41,212 nt of DNA from Candidatus Zipacnadia bacterium (GTDB lineage: Bacteria > Armatimonadota > Zipacnadia > Zipacnadales > UBA5352). How positions within the stretch are numbered: position 1 is the first letter of the stretch; the number at the start of each line of letters is the position of its first letter. The notes beneath the pieces were generated by a model that searched no databases, was not told the DNA's origin, and was given only the letters and a program-made list of their open reading frames with translations. Shown one piece after another: positions 32,449-38,216 of the stretch. The translations under genes were made by a program, and so were the position numbers. The stretch is from contig JALGSW010000028.1 of the NCBI GenBank assembly GCA_029821635.1, positions 1 through 41,212 on the forward strand, read 5' to 3'.

Positions 32449-32745
32449 TCACCCCTTCAGCCGCCGAAGAGCCGTGATCGAGAGGCTCTTGTTATGTTGG
32501 TAGGCGGCAACCACCAGGGAGAGTGCGATTGCCACGGTGACAGCTTCGATCAGGATCGTGGTGACGACCACCGCCTGCGCGGCGGCCAGCGTCCCGCTCT
32601 GCGCCCCGCCGAGGATGAACACCAACGAGACGCCGCGCGCCATGATCTCCAGCCCAATGATGATCTGAAGCAGGTTCGTGCGGGTGATGGTGGCGTAGAG
32701 GCCGATAATGACCAGCGCCACGCCCCCGGCAGCATAGCCACTCAT
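32449..32745 (-). CDS. NuoK/MrpC/MbhG-like membrane subunit
   Basis: 98 residues with three transmembrane helices. The two conserved membrane glutamates appear in IIIGLEIMARGVSLVFI and ILIEAVTVAIALSLVV, key positions for proton transfer in NuoK and MrpC. The ATG (32745) shares one base with the stop of the preceding gene (TGATG), showing translational coupling. The next gene is NuoL-like, as in complex I. Confidence 0.92.
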   Translation of the reverse strand: MSGYAAGGVALVIIGLYATITRTNLLQIIIGLEIMARGVSLVFILGGAQSGTLAAAQAVVVTTILIEAVTVAIALSLVVAAYQHNKSLSITALRRLKG

Positions 32746-32969
32746 CAGCGCTCAACCCTCTCCTTGACGAGCACCAGCACGCCGAAGGTGCCGGCCAGAA
32801 TGATCATCATCTGGCCGATCAGATCCGGCGCCCGTAGGTTCCACAGCATTTGCCGGAAAGATCGGGTCTCCCCGACCATCATCCCCACCGGCTCCGGCTC
32901 GATGAAAAAAATGTACAGTAGCCCGGCCAGGATCACGACCGAGACCAGGACGCCCGCAGCCTTAGTCAT
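32745..32969 (-). CDS. Small membrane subunit (MbhE / NuoJ C-terminal half-like)
   Basis: 74 residues: one N-terminal transmembrane helix (VLVSVVILAGLLYIFFI), a short loop, and a second helix in APDLIGQMMIILAGTFGVLVLVKERVE. This looks like the C-terminal half of NuoJ, or MbhE/MrpB-type proteins. Together with the gene before it, it would make up a split NuoJ. It overlaps the upstream gene by 8 bp and the downstream gene by 1 bp. Confidence 0.75.
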   Translation of the reverse strand: MTKAAGVLVSVVILAGLLYIFFIEPEPVGMMVGETRSFRQMLWNLRAPDLIGQMMIILAGTFGVLVLVKERVER

Positions 32970-33213
32970 TCTGCTCTCTCCCCTCCGTCAGCGCGATGAC
33001 CGCCAGGAAGAGGACAGTGATGAAGCCCGCGCACACGCTCAACTCGAACATCGCCGCCCACGGAGCGCCGAAGTGGTAGAACATCGCGGCGAGTATCGCG
33101 GACATCACTGCCAGTGACAGCGCGCCCTTGAGCAGGTCGCGCAGGTACACTGCCAGCACCGCCAATAGCAGGACCAGACCGAGAGCAACCCAGTTGAGAA
33201 CCTGGACCGCCAT
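32962..33213 (-). CDS. Small membrane subunit (MbhD / NuoJ N-terminal half-like)
   Basis: 83 residues, three transmembrane helices: LGLVLLLAVLAVYL, GALSLAVMSAILAAMFYHF, and AMFELSVCAGFITVLFLAVIAL. The Glu in the third is the family's conserved acidic residue. It matches MbhD/DUF4040-type or NuoJ N-terminal segments. ATG 33213 follows AAGGAG by 10 bases; the open frame to 33243 adds only basic residues. It is the first gene of the hydrogenase operon. No clear promoter was found in the 300-bp spacer upstream. Confidence 0.8.
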   Translation of the reverse strand: MAVQVLNWVALGLVLLLAVLAVYLRDLLKGALSLAVMSAILAAMFYHFGAPWAAMFELSVCAGFITVLFLAVIALTEGREQND

Positions 33214-33516
33214 GATGCGCTGTCTCCTTACCTTCGGCGCCAAACCGGCGCCTGTGTCGGGATCACCACTGCGCGCACGCCAAGGCCTCCCCTACCCCGG
33301 AAGCGTGCACATCGCCTCCGTGCAGATGGCGACCTCGTCGTTGACCCCGTGCGTTGTCGTGTGGCTTCGGCCACTGCGCGCCGGGCTTTCGCCGCCCGGC
33401 GTCCCCCCACCTCCCCCACATTAAGGGGGCGTGCACAGTTTCTCCAGTGCGTCAGAACCGCGGCGGCGGCGCCATCAACCGTTGCCGTTCCCGATTGCCG
33501 ATTGCCCACTGCCGGT
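33214..33516. repeat. Spacer with three consecutive hairpins between ackA and the hydrogenase operon
   Basis: No gene is supported. Three stems follow one another: GTGGC-TTCG-GCCAC (33361-33374), CGCCGGGC/GCCCGGCG (33379-33401) and CCCCC/GGGGG (33413-33429). The block has the look of a mobile intergenic repeat. It could end ackA transcripts or be a structured leader of the hydrogenase mRNA. Confidence 0.55.
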
Positions 33517-34740
33517 TCACGCCGTTGCCGTCAGCACCTCGACGGTATCGCGCGCGATCATCAGCTCTTCGTCGGTCCTGATCACCAGCAGGTGCGTCGG
33601 CGAAGCGTCCGTCCCGATCGCCGTGATCCCGTCGTCAAAGGGCAGCGGGTGCGTGTTCTTCGCCGGATCGACCTCGATGCCGAGGAACTCCAGGTCCTGC
33701 ACGCACCACTTCCGCTGCAGGTGATCGTTCTCACCGATCCCGCCGGTGAGCACCACGCAGTTGACCCCGCCCATCGCCGCTGCGTAGGCGCCGATGTACT
33801 TGCGCACGCGGTAGGCGAACAGGTCCATCGCCAGCCTCGCGCGGTCGTTGCCCTCGTTCGCGGCCTTCTGCAGGTCGCGCATGTCGTTGCTGATGCCAGA
33901 CAGGCCCTTGAGGCCCGATTCCTTGTTCAGTGTGTTATCGATCTCGCCAAGTCCCATCCCGAGCGTCTGCGCGAGGTAGATCACGATCGCCGGGTCAAGG
34001 TCGCCGCAGCGGGTGCCCATCAGCAGGCCCTCAAGCGGTGTGAAGCCGAGGGTGTTGTCGATCGACACACCGGCTTTCACGGCCGTCATCGAGCAGCCGT
34101 TGCCGAGGTGGCAGGTGACGATGCGGTGCTCCTCGTCCGGAATGCCCCGCTCGCGCAGGTACTGCTCGGCCCGCAGCGCAACGTAACGGTGCGAGGTGCC
34201 GTGGAAGCCGTAGCGCCGGATGCCGTTCTCGGCGTACATCTCCCACGGCAGCCCGTAGATGAACGCGTGGGGCGGCATCGTCTGGTGGAAGGCCGTGTCG
34301 AAGACCGCCACGTGCGGCACGTTCGGGAGGAGCTTGCGGGCGGCGCGGATACCCATCAGGTTCGGCGGATTGTGCAGCGGCGCGAGCTGTCCGAAGCGGT
34401 CCACCGCGTCCTCGACTGCGTCGTTGATGACCACGGATGAGGCGAACTCCTCGCCACCGTGGACGACGCGATGACCGACCGCATCGATGGCCGCGAGCGA
34501 GTCGATCACTCCCGCCTCGTCGCCGCTGAGAGCCGCCATGGCCTGCCCAAAGGCAACGGAGTGGTCCGGCATCGCGACCTCGGCCTCATACTCCCGGCCA
34601 TCGTGCGTCTCCTGCTCGATATTGGCGCCCTCGTCGCCGACCCGCTCGCACAGGCCCCGTGCGAGGGACTGCTCCGCGTCCATGTCATAGAGCTCATACT
34701 TCAGGGAGGAACTTCCGGCGTTGACTACCAGTACGTTCAA
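33517..34740 (-). CDS. ackA: Acetate kinase
   Basis: 407 residues. It interconverts acetyl phosphate + ADP with acetate + ATP, the energy-yielding end of acetate fermentation. Motifs: MNVLVVNAGSSSLKYELYDM at the start, VGHRVVHGGE (catalytic Arg region), VAVFDTAFHQTMP, YGFHGTSHRYV, HLGNGCSMTAV and LTGGIGEND. The start is TTG 34740, with GGAGGT 6 bases upstream. It is the last gene of the rsmD-coaD-coiled coil-ackA unit. Phosphotransacetylase is not in the window. Confidence 0.95.
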   Translation of the reverse strand: MNVLVVNAGSSSLKYELYDMDAEQSLARGLCERVGDEGANIEQETHDGREYEAEVAMPDHSVAFGQAMAALSGDEAGVIDSLAAIDAVGHRVVHGGEEFASSVVINDAVEDAVDRFGQLAPLHNPPNLMGIRAARKLLPNVPHVAVFDTAFHQTMPPHAFIYGLPWEMYAENGIRRYGFHGTSHRYVALRAEQYLRERGIPDEEHRIVTCHLGNGCSMTAVKAGVSIDNTLGFTPLEGLLMGTRCGDLDPAIVIYLAQTLGMGLGEIDNTLNKESGLKGLSGISNDMRDLQKAANEGNDRARLAMDLFAYRVRKYIGAYAAAMGGVNCVVLTGGIGENDHLQRKWCVQDLEFLGIEVDPAKNTHPLPFDDGITAIGTDASPTHLLVIRTDEELMIARDTVEVLTATA

Positions 34741-34847
34741 GAATCTACCTCCGTGCGGGTAAGGGGGACGGACGCTGCTTCGGCCGCAGCCCTCCCGGGC
34801 GCGCGGCGATGTCGGGGTGAGGCGATGGTGCGAGTGGCCCGCGAGGG

Positions 34848-35351
34848 CTACTGCTCCAGCGGCGCTCCGGGCTCCTCCAACTCGCGCCCGCCCTGCTGCG
34901 CGAGCAGCATCTTCTTCGTCTTCTGCACCGTGGCCTGAATCCGGTCGGTGTAGTTCTCCAGTCGCTCCACCACGCTCCGCGCCCACGCTTCGGCCTCGGA
35001 GCGGATGTGATCGGCCTCGACCTCTGCCTCGTCGAGGAGCTGGTCGGAGCGCGTCTCCGCCTGCTTGACCAGCTCATCGTTCGAGGTCATCAGTTGCGCC
35101 TGTTCGCGCGCGGCCTCGATGATCTTGGCCCGCTGCTCGTGCGCCTCCTCGAGGATGCGGTCGCGGTCCCGCGCAAGCGCGGACGCCTCCGTCATCTCGT
35201 GGGGAAGGCTCTGGCGCATCTGGTGGATCAGATCGAACAGGTCGGCCGCGTCGACCACCGTCTTGCCGATGAACGGCGGGAAGCGGCAGTACCACTTTTC
35301 GCCGCTGTCGGCCATGTCCTCCAGCTCATCCAGCAGCCTCAGAATCTCCAT
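34848..35351 (-). CDS. Coiled-coil protein of the coaD-ackA neighbourhood
   Basis: 167 residues, soluble. A short N-terminal domain (MEILRLLDELEDMADSGEKWYCRFPPFIGKTVVDAADLFDLIHQMRQ in outline; W-Y and P-P-F are notable) precedes a long Ala/Glu/Arg coiled coil (about 55-150). The latter resembles ATP synthase b-subunit/DivIVA-like rods. Function unknown; proteins of this form sit beside coaD in several Gram-positive and related genomes. GGGAGG lies 7 bases before the ATG. The adjacent genes suggest co-expression with cofactor and acetate metabolism. Confidence 0.75.
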   Translation of the reverse strand: MEILRLLDELEDMADSGEKWYCRFPPFIGKTVVDAADLFDLIHQMRQSLPHEMTEASALARDRDRILEEAHEQRAKIIEAAREQAQLMTSNDELVKQAETRSDQLLDEAEVEADHIRSEAEAWARSVVERLENYTDRIQATVQKTKKMLLAQQGGRELEEPGAPLEQ

Positions 35352-35445
35352 GCCACGACCTCCCTGCTCACGCACTCCCGAGACCCCATCCCGTTCGCGT
35401 TGCCGCGGGGAATGTGACCCGGTCTGCGTAGCCTGTGCCTCGGCT

Positions 35446-35946
35446 TCATCTCTGCCGCGATTGATGGCGCATTTCCTCCAGGGCCTCGGCGACCGGCTGC
35501 GGCACAAAGCCGCTCACGTCACCGCCGAGAACCCAGATCTCCCGTATGAGCGAAGAGCTGATGTATTGCACGTGCGGTGAGGTCACGAGGAGGACGGTGT
35601 CTGTATCGGGCAGTAGTCGGCGGTTCATCATCGCCATCTGCTGCTCGTGCTGGAAGTCGTCGATGGATCGGAGCCCCTTGACTATGGCCGCCGCCCCGAA
35701 CCGACGCGCGCTATCGACAAGCAGCCCCTCGAACGTATCGACCACGACGTTTTCAAGGTGCTCCGCCGTCGCCCGCGCCAGCTCCGCGCGCCGCGACAGC
35801 GGAAGCAACGGCTCTTTGCCCGAGACAGCGGCAACGAGAATGATGACACGGTCGAACAGCACCGCGGCGCGCTCGAAAATGTTCAGGTGCCCGAGATGGA
35901 CCGGATCGAAGGTCCCCGGGCAGATTGCGGTGCGAAGCTCGCTCAT
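35446..35946 (-). CDS. coaD: Phosphopantetheine adenylyltransferase
   Basis: 166 residues. It makes dephospho-CoA from 4'-phosphopantetheine and ATP, the penultimate step of CoA synthesis. The nucleotidyltransferase motif GTFDPVHLGHLNIFERA includes the T/HxGH site. Further family segments are VKGLRSIDDFQHEQQMAMMNR and YISSSLIREIWVLGGDVSGFVP (the ISSSxIR motif). Length and order are standard. It begins 28 bp after rsmD, the common bacterial pairing. Confidence 0.97.
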   Translation of the reverse strand: MSELRTAICPGTFDPVHLGHLNIFERAAVLFDRVIILVAAVSGKEPLLPLSRRAELARATAEHLENVVVDTFEGLLVDSARRFGAAAIVKGLRSIDDFQHEQQMAMMNRRLLPDTDTVLLVTSPHVQYISSSLIREIWVLGGDVSGFVPQPVAEALEEMRHQSRQR

Positions 35947-35974
35947 GCTCTCACGTCATCCCCGCGCGCCGTCC

Positions 35975-36529
35975 TCATGCCCATGCCGCCTCCACGAAGA
36001 AGAACGCGAGCACGCTCTCGCCGAATTGCTTGATCCTGTCGGGCTCGCGCACCCCCGGCAGCTCCTGCCGACCGGGATACTGCAGCACCACGGTGGCGAA
36101 CTCCGCCAAGCCCTCACCGGAGAGAAGTCTGCACGCGATCTCCGCGAGCTCCTCCGCACCGTAGGGCGGGTCGGCGAACACGATCTCAAACGGCCCGAAG
36201 CGCTCGGCAACGTCTGCGTAGCGTCCCAGCACATCGCCGCGGACGACGGTGCAGACATCACTGAGCCCGCAATGCGCCGCATTGGCCTCGATCGTCTCGA
36301 CGCCAAGGCGCGTGCGTTCAATGAACACGACGGACGAGGCGCCACGGCTGGCCGCCTCGATCCCGACGCCGCCACAGCCCGCGTAGAGGTCACAGAAGAC
36401 CGCTGCGTCAACCTCCGGCCCGAGGCTGTTGAACAACGTCTCCCTAATAGTATCAGCAGTCGGGCGAATGCGCAACCCCTTCGGGCACTGAAGCTGCAGC
36501 GAGCCCGCAGTGCCACCGATCACACGCAT
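35975..36529 (-). CDS. rsmD: 16S rRNA m2G966 methyltransferase
   Basis: 184 residues. It methylates G966 of 16S rRNA. Motifs: MRVIGGTAGSLQLQCPKG, then RIRPTADTIRETLFNSL, the SAM-binding LYAGCGGVGIEAASRGA and the catalytic FADPPYG. ATG 36529 is chosen with AAGGAGGG 9-10 bases upstream. The longer frame to 36778 runs through the repeat element. The pairing with coaD is typical. It is the first gene of the leftward unit. Confidence 0.95.
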   Translation of the reverse strand: MRVIGGTAGSLQLQCPKGLRIRPTADTIRETLFNSLGPEVDAAVFCDLYAGCGGVGIEAASRGASSVVFIERTRLGVETIEANAAHCGLSDVCTVVRGDVLGRYADVAERFGPFEIVFADPPYGAEELAEIACRLLSGEGLAEFATVVLQYPGRQELPGVREPDRIKQFGESVLAFFFVEAAWA

Positions 36530-36570
36530 TTGCGGGACGCCCTCCTTAAGCCGAGAGTGCAAGTGTGTGT

Positions 36571-36795
36571 GAAGGGAAGAGTGGAGGGTGAAGAGGGAAA
36601 AGGGAACGACTACGACCTGGTGTGCTACCCATCGCGCATCATCATTGCCGTTCGTGGGGCAGGCTTCCCAGCCTGCCATGTCTTCCGCCCGGCAACGACT
36701 GACGGGCTGGAAGCCCGTCCTACAAACGGATGACGACGGACACGGCTCGCCTAGGCCGTTCCCCTTTTCACTCTGCACTCTTCACTTTTCACTCC
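36571..36795. repeat. MITE-like element with purine-rich terminal inverted repeats
   Basis: The ends, GAAGGGAAGAGTGGAGGG... at about 36575 and the inverse of ...CTTCACTTTTCACTCC at 36795, are imperfect inverted repeats that each run into a GGGAACG motif. Inside are two hairpins: GGCAGGCTTCCCAGCCTGCC (36658-36677) and GACGGGCT-GGA-AGCCCGTC (36701-36719). Both recur at 38070-38133. The element fills the space between the divergent genes at 36529 and 36872. No transposase is present. Confidence 0.65.
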
Positions 36796-36871
36796 ATTGC
36801 CCTTCCCTTCTCTCCGGCCTATGCGCTATCCTCTCCCCATCGCCGACCGCCACACACCAAGGTGACCGCCC

Positions 36872-38005
36872 ATGCCCACCATCGCCGAGAGACTGCAGGC
36901 CCTTGAGCCCACTGAGCGCGTCATGCGCGACTTCATCGAGACCCGCATGATCGACGAGGCCGGCCTCGTCTACTCCCACCTGCACACCGCGACCCTCGAG
37001 CCGTGGCGCGCTGAGGACCTCGCCCGCAAGGGCTGCCGTCTCTCGTTCTACAACATCGACCGCGGCGACCCCGTGGGCCAGCTCGGCTATGAGGACACCA
37101 TCATGGCCACCGGCGAGTACGCCCTCGCGAGCCTCGTGCGCCACGACGTCAGCGGCGCCCCGGACGCCATCGGCGCAGCGTCACTCGCGCTCTTCGCGAT
37201 CCTGCGCGTCATCTACGAGGGCGAGCTGTACGAGAAGGGCTTCCTCCCCAAGCCCCACGGCGGCATGAGGCGCGCGGGCTACTCGCACGAGATCAGCGTC
37301 GATCAGTACATCAAGGCGATCGTGGCGATGGAGGCTTACCGCCCGTTCGCCTCGCCCGCACTCGCGCGGCTGATGGACGAGAAGCTCGTGGAGATGGCCG
37401 ACTACCACATGAACCGCAACTTCATCCACCCGCGCCGCGAGAGCTTCGTGGTCACTCCCGAGAACCGCACGCACGGGATCGCGTTCTTCATCCCGATCTG
37501 CTGGCTGGCGTACCGCATCACCGGCGAGGAGAAGTACCGCGACGCCCTCCCGCGCTTCGACGCGGTGCTCAACGAGCTGCTCGCCGGCGAACTGCCGCTG
37601 ATCTGCAACATCATCGGCCTGTTCATGGAGGGCTTCCACCTTGCGCTGCAGGCCGGCTATGACGATGAGCGCCTCGCACGGCTGCTCGGGCGCCTGTGGG
37701 ATGAGCGCGCGGCGCTGACCCGCGAGCGTGGCCTGCGCCACAACATCCCCGAGCAGGACTTCCCATCCACGCGCGTGACGCGCATCTCGTCCTTCGCGCC
37801 GATCGTGCAGCGTTACTTCCCGGAGAAGCAGCCGCTGGAGCTTGGCCTGGAGATCCTCGAGGACATCCGCGACCCGGCGACGATGGTGCACGTGGGTGAC
37901 GCGTCGAAGGCCCATCCGTTGCATCGGTATAACGCGGAGACGATCCACGGCGTCAACATCGCGTCATGGCTGGTGGGCTACTGGCGGATGAGAACGGAAG
38001 AGTGA
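36872..38005 (+). CDS. Alpha/alpha-barrel-like protein of unknown function, possibly glycan-related
   Basis: 377 residues, no signal peptide. It is rich in helices with repeated aromatic/His turns: SLFYNIDRGDP-like text near 57, GYEDTIMATGEYALASLVRHDV, GGMRRAGYSHEISVDQYIKAIVAMEAY, MADYHMNRNFIHPR, GIAFFIPICWLAYRITGEEKYRD. This pattern fits (alpha/alpha)6-barrel glycosidase or epimerase-like proteins acting in the cytoplasm. No family is recognised with certainty and no catalytic pair can be named. Repeats on both sides are inverted copies of each other over about 50-90 bp, so the gene may have moved or been bracketed by element insertions. Confidence 0.65.
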   Translation: MPTIAERLQALEPTERVMRDFIETRMIDEAGLVYSHLHTATLEPWRAEDLARKGCRLSFYNIDRGDPVGQLGYEDTIMATGEYALASLVRHDVSGAPDAIGAASLALFAILRVIYEGELYEKGFLPKPHGGMRRAGYSHEISVDQYIKAIVAMEAYRPFASPALARLMDEKLVEMADYHMNRNFIHPRRESFVVTPENRTHGIAFFIPICWLAYRITGEEKYRDALPRFDAVLNELLAGELPLICNIIGLFMEGFHLALQAGYDDERLARLLGRLWDERAALTRERGLRHNIPEQDFPSTRVTRISSFAPIVQRYFPEKQPLELGLEILEDIRDPATMVHVGDASKAHPLHRYNAETIHGVNIASWLVGYWRMRTEE

Positions 38006-38216
38006 AGAGAGAAGAGTGAAAAGGGGAACGATTGAGGGGCGAGCCGGGTCCGTCGTCATCCGTTTGTAGGACGGGCTTCCAGCCCGTCTGCCGTTGCCGC
38101 GAGCCGTTCGTGGGGCAGGCTTCCCAGCCTGCCGCCGTTCGCAGTTCCCCGGGCGGACGACCGACAGGCGGGGACGCCTGTCCTACGAACGACAGGATGA
38201 CGGGTAGCGCGGGCCG
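37999..38216. repeat. Repeat block containing inverted copy of the upstream element
   Basis: Positions 38039-38088 match the reverse complement of about 36701-36750 with one mismatch seen. The purine-rich stretch before them (GAGTGAAAAGGGGAACG) matches the inverse of the end of the upstream element. Then come GGCAGGCTTCCCAGCCTGCC (38114-38133) and a third hairpin GACAGGCG-GGGA-CGCCTGTC (38163-38182). No gene is supported. The block separates convergent genes. Confidence 0.65.

Noticed and set aside
30982-33117. Rightward open frame of 711 codons across the hydrogenase membrane genes
   Set aside because: Complement of NuoL-, NuoK- and NuoJ-like genes, with Gln/Arg/His/Glu-rich text and no recognisable domain.
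24956-33213. Ordinary NADH:quinone oxidoreductase (complex I)
   Set aside because: The large subunit keeps the [NiFe] Cys pairs, the small subunit is Mbh/Ech-like, and NuoE, F, G are absent.
36571-36795. N-terminal extension of RsmD encoded through the repeat
   Set aside because: The extended frame consists of repeat-derived text, while ATG 36529 has a strong ribosome site and gives the standard RsmD N-terminus.
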